Below the pieces are notes generated by a model. That model was given only the letters and a program-made list of their open reading frames with translations, ran no database searches and was not told the origin of the DNA. Position numbers and translations under genes: made by a program. Shown piece by piece: positions 33,561 through 44,240 of a stretch of 64,000 nucleotides of DNA. Each line of letters opens with the position of its first letter. The stretch's first letter is position 1. The stretch is from Linanthus parryae (lineage: Eukaryota; Streptophyta; Magnoliopsida; Ericales; Polemoniaceae): contig JALGPY010000003.1 of NCBI GenBank assembly GCA_023055425.1, forward strand, positions 20,085,001 to 20,149,000, in the 5' to 3' direction.

Positions 33561-34870
33561 GCAATTCATACAAACTGCGATCTCAATTGATCATATAAGC
33601 CTATCTCTTTACGATAGCAACCAATGCAATGCGATCTTAAGTGATCATCTAAAGCCTATCTCTAACGATAGCAGCTAATGCAAATACGATCTTAAGTGAT
33701 CATCTAAAGCCTATCTCTAACGATAGCAGCTAATGCAATATGATCTTAAGTGATCATCTAAAGCCTATCTCTAACGATAGCAGCTAATGCAAATACGATC
33801 TTAAGTGATCATCTAAGCCTATCTCTAACGATAGCAGCTAATGCAATACGATCTTAAGTGATCATCTAAGCCTATCTCTAACGATAACCAGCTAATGCAA
33901 ATATGATCTTAAGTGATCATTAAAAGCCTATCTCTAACGATAGCAGCTACTGCAAATACGATCTTAAGTGATCATCTAAGCCTATCTCTAACGATAGCAG
34001 CTAATTCAAATGCGATCTTAAGTGATCATCCAAGCCTATCTCTCACGATAGCAGCCAACACAAATGCGATCTTAATTGATCATCTAAAGCCTATCTCTCA
34101 CGATAGCAGCCAACTCAAATGCGATCTTAATTGATCATCTAAAGCCTATCTCTCACGATAGCAGCCAACTCAAATGCGATCTTAGTTGATCATGTAAAGC
34201 CTATCTCTTACGATAGCAGCCAAGCTCAAATGCGATCTTAGTTGATCATGTAAAGCCTATCTCTTACGATAGCAGCCAAGCGCAAATGCGATCTTAATTG
34301 ATCATGTAAAGCCTATCTCTTACGATAGCAGCCAAGCGCAAATGCGATCTTAATTGATCATGTAAAGCCTATCTCTTACGATAGCAGCCAAACGCAAATG
34401 CGATCTTAATTGATCATGTAAAGCATATCTCTTACGATAGCAGCCAAACGCAAATGCGATCTTAATTGATCTTGTAAAGCCTATCTCTTACGATAGCAGC
34501 CAAACGCAAATGCGGTCTATACAAGTGCGATCTCAAGCCTATCTGTTACGATAGTGACTTATACACAAAACGATTTTACCTGATCCTCTCAAGCCTATCT
34601 GTTACGATAGCAACTTATATGCAAAGTGATTTTAGTTGATCACCCAAGCCTCTGTTACGATGGCAACGCGTGCGCAAGATGATCTTACTGGATCTTCTAA
34701 AAGTCTATCCGTTGCAATAGCAATTTATGCGAAAAACGATCTCAAGCAGTTCGCTAATAAAGCCTATCTTTTGTGATAGCAGTTCGCACCACTTAATGAT
34801 CTTAATTGATCCGCTAAAGACTATCTGTTACGATAGCAATGTTGCGAACATGATCTTAAATGATTTGCAA
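33560..34870 (+). repeat. Tandem-repeat array in the Tat 3' UTR
   Basis: About 24 copies of a 53-54-bp unit with core CTATCTCT.ACGATAGCAGC plus GCGATCTTAA.TGATCAT. Units change gradually along the array: AAGTGATCATCTAAG forms come first, AATTGATCATGTAAAG forms later, then degenerate copies. CTATC...GATAG can pair to form a small hairpin in each unit. Hypervariable 3'-UTR arrays of this kind are known in Tat/Ogre elements and can seed satellite DNA (Macas and colleagues). It is not CRISPR: eukaryotic context and no unique spacers. Confidence 0.93.
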
Positions 34871-36287
34871 CGGCCAACTGCAAGCCCATCCGCCGAGATG
34901 GCACAGCTGCGAAGATACGATCTCGAACGATCTAGAGAAACACCCGCGAATCAATATATCGCAGATGCGAAACAATTACATAGCATTATGCAAGGCGAAA
35001 TATGCCGAAACGCATGCGAAATTGTATTTGTTGTAAAGAGACAGCAGATAATACAGAAAACTATTTATCATTACGAGTCAAATGACTTACAATTTATCTG
35101 TCTAGATAGCAGCTTACAAGCGAAAAGCTCGAATCTAACTACGCAGCCAACATGGCTTACAATACATTCGAAAAGTGGTTGGTAAGCCAGCAGAGACACA
35201 GTACGGAAACCCGGACTGCAAAGGATGAACCCACCGGTTTCAAAAACCGGCTACGCAACGCCCAGATCTGCGGGTGAACATCTGTAGCAGAGGGGATCTT
35301 GCTCTGAAAGAGCCACATGAAGCCATACGCTCGAGATCCCGCTATCCGACAAGACCGTTGTCAGATATGCACCCCATAACATTTGCCCAAGGAACCACCG
35401 GTTCCGGCGATCCACAGGCAAGCAGAAGCTCCAAAGGGCAAGGGCTCCTTGTAGACGGGGATGAACGCGACGGTTCGTCATCCCGAGCCCACAAACGTGA
35501 AAGTGACGGATTCTTCTTCGGAGATGCTGAAGAAGAATTCCGCCGTTCATTACGAGACGGTAGCACGGTCACTACGACGCTGCACCTCGCCACGAGGCGG
35601 CCGGAAACATGACCTGCACACATAATACACGAAGAATACGCATGAGATATTATCTGCATCTTCTTTATGATGGTTATAAAGAGCAATAAGCCTCATAAAG
35701 TGGATCTTGGAAACTATTTCCATAGCACAAAGCGCAAACTCAGGATTCAAAACTTGAAGTTGCCATGAATCAACGAAAAACAAGCGTTGAAGCCAGCAGT
35801 CGTAAGGACTCACGGCAAAGCACATATTTGGGATGAAGAACCCAAATAGCAAAGACAGGGTTTATATAGACCCTGTACAGACTCTTCGGTTGCCTAAGAT
35901 GAGTCAGCAAAATTCAAAAAGAGGGTAAGTTCAATCACTTACGCCTTGAAAAGCGGTAACAATCAATTACCCTACTAAAGGCTATGACGATTCAGTTGCG
36001 TATCCTAATAAATGACGGATAGTCATGATTCGGATGGACTTCCCAACGGAAGCGTGCTTATCTGCCGAGAAATTAGCGCGAAAATCAAGCAGAGAATCAA
36101 TTGCTGATGTCATAATTGGATATGCACAGAAATGTCCAATCAAATCCCGGAAAAGGGCAAAACGGGAAGTTCATTGTTCTTGTTAAAAAAAAAGGGGGAG
36201 AAACCCTAGCAACATTACATTAATGTTCAAAATATTACATTAATGTTCCAGCTATTTTTCGAACTATTTTTGGCAAGATTCGAAAAA
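34871..36287. other. Tat internal region between the repeat array and the antisense gene
   Basis: No coding similarity recognised on either strand. The plus frames at 34727-35185 and 35274-35612 and the minus frame at 35550-35852 overlap repeat or unknown sequence without motifs. A phrase ACATTACATTAATGTTC is doubled near 36212-36250, just downstream of the antisense gene stop. This could contain the 3' UTR of the antisense PMD gene. Confidence 0.5.
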
Positions 36288-39200
36288 TCAAAGCAAATTC
36301 TTGATTAAGGAGTCTTGGGGCGCGAACTGCTCGCTCAGCTTCTCCACCTGTTCCACTTCTTGCTTCAGTAGCTCGCATCTAGCAGCCATTTCATGATACA
36401 GCTTCAGAGCTTCATCAACCTTTTGCTTCTGCTGCTCCACCTTCTGCATCTCGACTGCGAGATTCTGGTGACCGAGTTTCAAAGTTACGGCTGCGCGAAT
36501 CAGCGTGACTCTGTCCTTAAGAAACTTAAAGCCCATTTTGCCTTGGACTTTGGTCACGAGGTTTTGGCACATGCCACATAGCAGTTCAGCACTCTGGACC
36601 GAAATGGTCGCAGGAGTAGCCGCAGACAGCTGCTCCAGTATCCAGATGGCTTCAGTAAGGAACAGCCTCCTGTCAAAAGGCCCGATCTCCAGAGATCTCA
36701 CAAACGAGCGAGGGTACCTGAGACGCATTCGAACCACCCAGTCTACATCGGTTTGCTTTAAACCTGAGGAGACGTCAAAGATAAGTTATAATGTCAAAGG
36801 TCGCGGGCGAATAATGCGACGTGCGAACAGTAAAGCTCTACTTACCAGTTCCTTCCAGAATCTCATGAAGAGAAGGAATGCGCGCTGCAGGGGCGGTTGA
36901 AGACTGTCCTCGCTCCATAGCTCTCCTATCAGCTGCGAGCTCTAATCTCTCGTAGTCGGGAGGAAGAATGTAGGCCGCACCAGCTGCGATTACATTCCCA
37001 ACCTGCGAGCCCCAAAAGCTCCACGCAGGAATGGGTGCCTCTGACTCAGTCATCGCCGGAGGTGAAGGGACAGCCGTAGTCGCTTGTCGAAGGACACTCT
37101 CGGATGCGGAAGCATTAGCAGCAGTTGTCCTTACCTCGTCAGCACTAGCATGGACATCTTCATCCATCAACACAGTGTCAGCTCCAGCATCGTCGGAAAG
37201 CTCGATGATGTCCTCACGAGGCACACCCGCGTGGTCAGCAGCTGCGACGGGCTTCTCGGTATGGGAGCTCGGAATTGGAACATAGGGCGCAGAAGGCTGA
37301 CTTCTCTGCTCCAGCTCAGGTTCCTCAGCATGACCTGCGACATTAGATGCGAGGATATGAGGTAACTTGCGCTATAAGTTATTCTACTATCTTTACTAAA
37401 GCTAAGAATAAGCACCTCCACGCGAAGGTGGGATTGAGGTATCTTCATCATACACTAAGGACGTGGAACCATGCCCTATCAGTGTATCCTCACTAAGCAA
37501 GTCTGTAAGAGGAGCGTGACCTGGGATGCGAATAAACCAGTCATGATTTTGCCTCAAGTTGCTAAAGCCTAGTACATGCGTATCACTCAAATGATTACCT
37601 GAAGGTTCTCCGCATTTGTCCACTAACCAACGGCGAATGTCAGCCTTTGACACGCCATGCTTTAACGCACCCACAATAACATCTCTATAAGTTACTGCGA
37701 GATTGAAGATCTCACCTTTATCGCCGCCTCCGATTTCCACAAAATCCGCTTGGACTTGCTCTAAGGCTGCTGCATCCTCTCCGAGAACCTCATCTTCCTC
37801 CTCCGCATGAGGAGCTACTTCTTCGGGAAGCTCGTCCTCCTCGACAGTTGGACGAGCTAAGTCGTCAACATGCCGCTCTTCGAGGCTCAGCTGCTTATCC
37901 GCTTGGACTTGCTCTAAGGCTGCTGCATCCTCTCCGAGAACCTCATCTTCCTCCTCCGCATGAGGAGCTACTTCTTCGGGAAGCTCGTCCTCCTCGACAG
38001 TTGGACGAGCTAAGTCGTCAACATGCCGCTCTTCGAGGCTCCGCTGCTTCACACGCTCAAGCTCCTCTTCTTCCCGACGCCTTCTTCTCTCAGCAGCCTC
38101 CGCGGCTGTCTTCCGGGACTCAGCCAGAATGTCCTCGCTTATGGGATCATCTGGGATGCCAGAATGGGCATCTCTCTTTTGCCTCTTGGCCGCGAGGCCA
38201 CCAGCGGTCTCATCATCGTCTGCGAATACACGAATGGCTTAAAGAAAAGAAGTGCAAAGAAGTTACGATGGCGGGAAAGGAAATGCAACGGAGGTACCTC
38301 CTGATTCTTCCTCATGCATCACAACTGTTGCTTCTTCTTCTTCATCACTTGCTTGGGGCTCCTGCCTCTCTTCCTCTCCATCTTGATCGAAGGGAACGAA
38401 AGACTCAACTGCGAGCTCTTTCCGCACTTTGCTGGGCATGCGACCTTTGCCTTTGTCCTTGATAGAAAGGGACTTCACTGGAGGAGAAGCTGGAGCGCTT
38501 CTAGGGGAAGAAATGGTAATTCCCTTTTGCCTAGGTCTTTTCACTCTTGGCGCCGCAGTCGCTGGAGGAGACGGGTCATCTTCGGGGGGAGACGGAGCCG
38601 GAGGATTGTCTATCAGCGAGTCAGCAAAAACATTCATGACTGCGCGAACCTTTGTTTCAACCTCAGCGTCCATCCTCCATGAAAGCCGGAACGGCTGCTG
38701 TTGTCTTCTGGTGGCAACAATGGTGTTGACCAGCGACTTGGAGCGATCACCAGCTGCGAATCTCCGCACATGACACTACAACAGTACAGAATAAAAGTGT
38801 CAGCACAAGGAAATCGAGAAAACTTAACACATGCGAAGAAAAGTGCTTACGTCAGCAAAAGCCTTGCTGTATCTGACGACTTGCGTGTCGCCCTTCTTGA
38901 TTGCGGCGACCTGCTCCTTCAGAATGAAATCAAGGCACAAATGGTTCTCACGGTCCCACAGTGAGTAGCAACCATACTCAGACTCGCTCAAGCTGCAATT
39001 GGGGCGAAACGGAAAAGAGTTTCTTTTGAGCAAGGGGGCCCTACCTGGCTGCGCCGCCGACTCCGTCTCAATCCTCGTTTGCTGGGCAGCCCAGTATGCG
39101 AGCCAGTTCTGGGAACAACCACCCTCGCGGGTACCCGCAGGCTGCTCGAAAGGAAGGTTGTTCATGAAAACCGTCTTGCACTCCTTTGTGAGCAAGCGCT

Positions 39201-40731
39201 TGTAGCATCCTCTGACAATGGACTGGGGCCAGATTGATGGGGCCACAGCGTCAAAACCAAACTGAGGAGAGACTCGAGTAGGGTCAACATCCACTGTAAG
39301 CTTTTCATACCTTGGCGCGAGCTCACGAATATGCTCCGCGAGGGCAGGAAGGGAACCTCGCAGACACCAGCAAAAGAACTCGCGATAGCGCTCGTGGAAA
39401 TGCGGTCCCTTCTCAAAGAGAAGTTCTTCTGAGAAGACCATACCTTTGGAGGGGTATAGCTTTGGAAACCATCGTACATTCTCGATACGCGTGGCATAGG
39501 GCCTGGCAGTAAACTCCTTCCGTTTGTCGCATATCAAACTCCAAGCGCACTTGGTGTTGCTTGCTCCAAACCATCTCGCAGCTCTCCCGCTGTTGCGTGC
39601 TTCTATCTCGCCTGGGGGACACCACTTATCAAGTTGAAGAGCAGTTGGAGCATAAGACGGCCAGCGCTCGAAAACCCACATTGTCAAAAAGGAAATATTG
39701 ACAAAGGTCAGGACATCGAGGCGGCCGCGCGACTCCCTCATAGCCAGAACCAGCTGATCGAGCCTATAATACAGCGTGCCCAAAACCAAGGGTCCAAGTG
39801 CGACTCTCTGGCCAAGAGCGAGCCTCACAGCAAGTGGCAGCACATGGTAGAAGACCCCATCATGGGGGTGACCATCAATCAGGTACCTCGACAGCCAGGC
39901 ACAGAGAAAAGCACAAAGGGTCAAATGATAGCCCTTGCCCTCTACGTAATTGTCGGCCTCCGGGTCCTCATTCAGAAGTTTCTTGGTAATACCGCTGTTT
40001 GCATAGTCTCGGAAGAAGTACTGCAACCATTTGTTCCGGGTATTCTTCGCAGACGTATCAACCAGCTGCCAGTTCGGAAGGGGTTTTGTAGTGGTCCACC
40101 GAGTGGAGATCTTCTTCACCTCTGCTAGGCATTCCTCCATCTGCGTATACAAGGCAATCTCCGCAGATGTCCTCAAGGGACTCAGAGGGTCCACCTCACC
40201 CATGGGGGAAAGCTCGTACAGCATTTGCACGTCCTCGAGCGTCGGGGCAGCCTCGAACTCAGCGAAATGGAACGTGTGAGTCGCAGGCGAGTAACGGGAC
40301 AGAAGGTCTAGAAGCATGGATTGATCCAACTTCACGGCAGCACCCTTCATAGCACGGATAGCAAAATATACGCCGGCTTCGTTAAGAGTCTCGGCGTGAT
40401 GATCCAACACGTGGTCAATCCACTCGTCCATATAGTCCAATTTCTGGACGAACGCCTGAGTAGAAATCGCAGTATACGGGAAGTGCCTGTTCTCGATCCC
40501 CAATCGAACTACATCCTCGGAACCAACCCACTCGAGCAGGGTTGAGTTAACTGGGCGAGTCAACGTCAGCAATCGCTCAACGGGAACAGGATCAGGCATC
40601 CTCTTCGCCTTTATCCTCGCATGGTAGAAATCTTTGCCGCCTAAAAAGGGGGCTTTTCGCCACAAGGCCTGTGGAAGGTCAGGTATCTCTTCATCTTCCT
40701 TGACGGGTCTGGTTACTCTTGTCTTGGCCAT
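36288..40731 (-). CDS. Antisense plant-mobile-domain (PMD) protein gene, five exons
   Basis: ATG at 40731. Probable exons: 40731-38850, 38787-38299, 38223-37409, 37340-36845 and 36768-36288, with GT-AG borders and an open frame throughout (roughly 1,390 aa by summing exons). Exon 1 is a PMD (aminotransferase-like, PF10536-type) domain: LLSRYSPATHTFHF followed by APTLEDVQMLYELSPMG, then LCAFLCAWLSRYL and a long helical body. Exons 2-3 are charged and Ser/Pro/Glu-rich with an NLS-like KRPRQKG and a perfect 51-residue duplication. Exon 5 is a long coiled coil (KVEQQKQKVDEALKLYHE). PMD occurs both in host proteins (MAIN/MAIL1) and in transposons. Here it is transcribed opposite to gag-pol, so its introns are not spliced from the genomic RNA and survive reverse transcription. 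Role in the element is unknown. Exon borders need transcript proof. Confidence 0.82.
37745..38050 (-). repeat. Perfect 153-bp in-frame tandem duplication in PMD exon 3
   Basis: The segment starting TCCGCTTGGACTTGCTC at 37745 recurs from 37898 with no visible difference apart from one base near the far end (CTCAGCTGC versus CTCCGCTGC). It encodes two copies of a 51-residue acidic block containing LEERHVDDLARPTVEE. Confidence 0.95.
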
Positions 40732-41419
40732 TCCTGGTTAAGAGCAAGAAAAAGGGGGGAGAAATACCACACTTCAGTTTGAATTTTGGGAATTCAAGAT
40801 CTATGCGAAGGAAAACGAACAGTTCCGGTATCGATTTCAGAAATTGGGGAATTGCAAGATCCAATATTGTTGAAAGATTAAAACGAAGCGGGTTCAAAGA
40901 TCAAAACCTCTTCACAAATCCCACGGGTTTACAGATTCAACGCAGTTCAAGGCAAACACTGGTATCTAAAATCAAAAGTAAACGAGGCCAACCTTGTTTT
41001 CTTGAAGCTTGCTTGGATATGCACAATTGAAGAACACGGATTGCAGTTCTGAACTGGTGATTGATTATCTGGATCTGCTCTCGAAGATCTCCGGGTACCA
41101 TTCACTTTAAGAGGAAAAAGTAATGCTTTGCAATAATGGGGGATACAAGGTATTTATCCAAAACAATGAAGGGTTGCGTCCTTTCGATAGTCGAATCGCA
41201 ACCGTCACCGTCGAATCGCGCAATCACAGGACAAGCTGACGTCACGCCTAAAACCCTAAAGGTCAGAACGCACGACCCTAGGGGTTTTAGGTCATAATGA
41301 CACGCACGGGGGCTGAACTTACCCGTATTTGAATTGGTGCGTGGCGGCGACGCGTATGTTGGTTTCCGCGCATGGAAGACTATACGGCTATGAATCTTCA
41401 CGCGCAGAAAGGGGGCTAA
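40732..41419 (+). promoter_or_regulatory. Tat 3' internal end: likely promoter of the antisense gene, plus polypurine tract
   Basis: 688 bp between the antisense gene start and LTR 3. It ends AAAGGGGGCTA (about 41408-41418), the plus-strand primer tract. As the only sequence upstream of the antisense ATG before the LTR, it should hold that gene's promoter. I did not identify a clear TATA box for it. Confidence 0.55.
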
Positions 41420-42045
41420 TGTAGATACTGCTTTCTGACATGACAGATCTTGGCCACGTGGCAGCCATCCAGCACACCATATTGTGCTCCACACACACAG
41501 GATCACCATCCGAGCTGATCCATGTGGGGGCTGCGAGACAGAGCCCTCGCATACCACCGCACGGGACTTGTAGGGACTTAGTGGTTTGGAGGCTAGGGTA
41601 AGCCCTGTCGCGTGCGAGCCAAGCCCGCGCGCGACCTTTAGTAACTGTTTTGAGAGATTTATGGCACGAGCCTCCTAGACCCGGTCAATCCGGTCAAACC
41701 CGGTCAACCTCGTAACGGTTCCGGTATTCGCGCACCACGTGCTCTAACGGTTCCTATATACTCGGACGAACGTGCCGTTACGGTTAAGCTAATTAAGCCG
41801 CCATTAATGGGCGCATTAACCACACTACAACGGTCACGTTCTCCAGTATATATAGATCGTCAACCTTTCTATACAAAGGAGAACACACGGCCATACGCGG
41901 AAGCTCTGCCAAACCTCTGTCTCTCTCTCAGACATTGCTACTGACTTACTCTCTCCCTACACACACCCCTATTCTTCCTGTGCGATCCTTGATCCACTAC
42001 ACACGGTGCACACGGAGGTCTCCCTGCCGGAATCTCTTGTGCACA
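41420..42045 (+). repeat. Tat LTR 3 (626 bp)
   Basis: Starts TGTAGATACTGC, ends GTGCACA, with TATA-like sequence at about 41846-41854. Differences from LTR 2 that I could see are few (for example CACGTGC versus CACATGC, CGGACGAAC versus CGGGCGAAC). GTAGG follows at 42046-42050. Confidence 0.95.
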
Positions 42046-42050
42046 GTAGG

Positions 42051-42786
42051 AATATGATGAATCTTGATAAAGACATTTTGGGAACTCTTAATGCAAGAAA
42101 TTCATTATTTAACCAAGATATTCATCTATAATAGTATCCTTTATGAGCCTCTAAGAATTATTTAACCAAAATAATCATATTTCATATCTTCCTTCTCAAT
42201 TGTATACCATCTTATCACAGTAGAGCAATACTTGAAAATGAACTCCACCAATAAGAAATTCAGTTCCGAAATGAATGTGGGTTGGATGTTTTACCTTACC
42301 GTTGAGTGGAAACAAGCATAAGAATATCAAGAAGAGACAACGTGGTTGCATCCGTGACTATTGTCTTGCAACTGATGCATTGGATGGCCAAAGAAGTTAG
42401 ATACCCTGGTGACTGGTTGACTCGTCGCCCGGGGAAGCCAGTAACAGTCATTGTTAAATTAACCTGAAATTATACTCAACAATGGGACAAAGGTGAATGG
42501 GATGGGAGACTTGGAAGCAGCAACCACAAAATTTAACAATGAACGCATTGACAACTTTACGCATAGCCGCATAGGAGATAATCATATGTACCATTTTGCG
42601 GAAGTCTATTGTTTATTTGAAAAGCTTATAAAGAGTAAGAAAAATAAAATATAAATTCATTCATGAAAACCCAAACTCAATCCAGGGCTATACAGAAGCA
42701 TCTTTTATAGCCTCTAAAGAGATAATAGGAGAAGTAATGACAGAAAGCAGTAAATGAAAATGCAAGGATGTTCTTGCACATAACAG
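42051..42786. other. Flank between Tat element and UGT repeats
   Basis: AT-rich, no gene seen. The last part (about 42660-42786) is the original 3' flank of the UGT gene on the minus strand. Confidence 0.6.
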
Positions 42787-42872
42787 TCCATAAAGCAAAT
42801 AAATCCTCTTCCTTGCAATGTTTCCAAACAAAACGAAAACGATAGATTCAATCTCTCCATCTTGCGAAGACA

Positions 42873-43544
42873 TTAAAGAGATTTCAATTTGTCCATCAAG
42901 GTGTTCAAAGCCAAGCATGAAGACCCATCAAGACCACTGGTGGCTTCTCCTGCCAATCTCTTCCACTCCATAGCTCTCTTCTTCAGTTTCAACCCCTCAA
43001 CTCCTTCCATCAAATCCCTAACAAGTTTCTCCAGTTTCTCTCTATTCACATCACTGTCATCCACTTCCATCCCCACCGTCCACTCCGACCAAACATAGCG
43101 AGAGTTTGTCGGTTGGTCCGCAATCAAAGGCCAACAAATCATAGGAACTCCCGCCGACAGACTCTCCAGTATCGAACTCCACCCACAATGCGTGAAAAAG
43201 CCCCCCACCGATGGATGCTGCAACACTTCCTCTTGTGGGCACCATCCAGCAATCATACCTCTTTCTTTAATTTCTACCTCAAATTCTGGAGGTAGAACCG
43301 CGGACTCACCTATCACAAGATCAGGCCTAATCACCCACAAAAAGTTGCATTGGCTGTTTGCGAGTCCCCATCCGATCTCAGTCAGCTGTTTGCTTGATAT
43401 ATGTGCCATGCTTCCAAAACATACGTAAATTACAGAGCTCGGTTCTTTAGAATCTAGCCATTGGAGACACTCCATATAGCAAATAAATCCTCTTCCTTGC
43501 AATGTTTCCAAACAAAACGAAAACGATAGATTCAATCTCTCCAT
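42873..43544 (-). pseudogene. UGT85-like C-terminal exon copy 1 (223-aa frame)
   Basis: Contains the sugar-donor PSPG box starting WCPQEEVLQHPSVGGFF and ending DQ. The highly conserved HCGWNS reads HCGWSS in all three copies. The first 23 residues (MERLNLSF...) are translated from duplicated 3'-UTR sequence and are not UGT sequence, so the ATG is an accident of the duplication. No acceptor-binding N-terminal domain is present. This is the outermost (promoter-distal) unit. It could not work as a glycosyltransferase alone. Confidence 0.9.
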
Positions 43545-43556
43545 CTTGCGAAGACA

Positions 43557-44228
43557 TTAAAGAGATTTCAATTTGTCCATCAAGGTGTTCAAAGCCAAGC
43601 ATGAAGACCCATCAAGACCACTGGTGGCTTCTCCTGCCAATCTCTTCCACTCCATAGCTCTCTTCTTCAGTTTCAACCCCTCAACTCCTTCCATCAAATC
43701 CCTAACAAGTTTCTCCAGTTTCTCTCTATTCACATCACTGTCATCCACTTCCATCCCCACCGTCCACTCCGACCAAACATAGCGAGAGTTTGTCGGTTGG
43801 TTCGCAATCAAAGGCCAACAAATCATAGGAACTCCCGCCGACAGACTCTCCAGTATCGAACTCCACCCACAATGCGTGAAAAAGCCCCCCACCGATGGAT
43901 GCTGCAACACTTCCTCTTGTGGGCACCATCCAGCAATCATACCTCTTTCTTTAATTTCTACCTCAAATTCTGGAGGTAGAACCGCGGACTCACCTATCAC
44001 AAGATCAGGCCTAATCACCCACAAAAAGTTGCATTGGCTGTTTGCGAGTCCCCATCCGATCTCAGTCAGCTGTTTGCTTGATATATGTGCCATGCTTCCA
44101 AAACATACGTAAATTACAGAGCTCGGTTCTTTAGAATCTAGCCATTGGAGACACTCCATATAGCAAATAAATCCTCTTCCTTGCAATGTTTCCAAACAAA
44201 ACGAAAACGATAGATTCAATCTCTCCAT
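43557..44228 (-). pseudogene. UGT85-like C-terminal exon copy 2 (223-aa frame)
   Basis: As copy 1, but the last acidic residue of the PSPG box is Asn (IANQ instead of IADQ) through one C-to-T change on the plus strand. The Asp-Gln pair at this position contacts the sugar in plant UGTs, so this unit has lost a key residue on top of HCGWSS. It starts 12 bases after the stop of copy 3. Confidence 0.9.
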
Positions 44229-44240
44229 CTTGCGAAGACA

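Larger units (their letters stand above)
23680..42050 (+). mobile_element. Tat-type Ty3/gypsy tandem element (LTR-int-LTR-int-LTR) with one TSD
   Basis: The outermost LTRs start at 23685 and end at 42045. GTAGG immediately precedes the first (23680-23684) and immediately follows the last (42046-42050), so the whole 18.36 kb behaves as one insertion. A third full LTR lies between them at 26322-26947. The first internal section (24311-26321) is a deleted remnant. The second (26948-41419) is about 14.5 kb and carries gag-PR, RT-RH, a second RNase H, integrase, a repeat-rich 3' region and an antisense PMD gene. The DGG-type protease, the second RNase H between RT-RH and integrase, and an antisense extra gene downstream of pol are features of the Tat/Ogre/Retand lineage. 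By eye the flanking LTRs of the second unit differ at only about 5-6 of 626 positions, so it is young. Confidence 0.92.

Noticed and set aside
33560..34870. Regular about 53-bp repeats resembling a CRISPR array
   Set aside because: Units are contiguous with no unique spacers, lie in a plant retrotransposon 3' UTR, and drift gradually in sequence.
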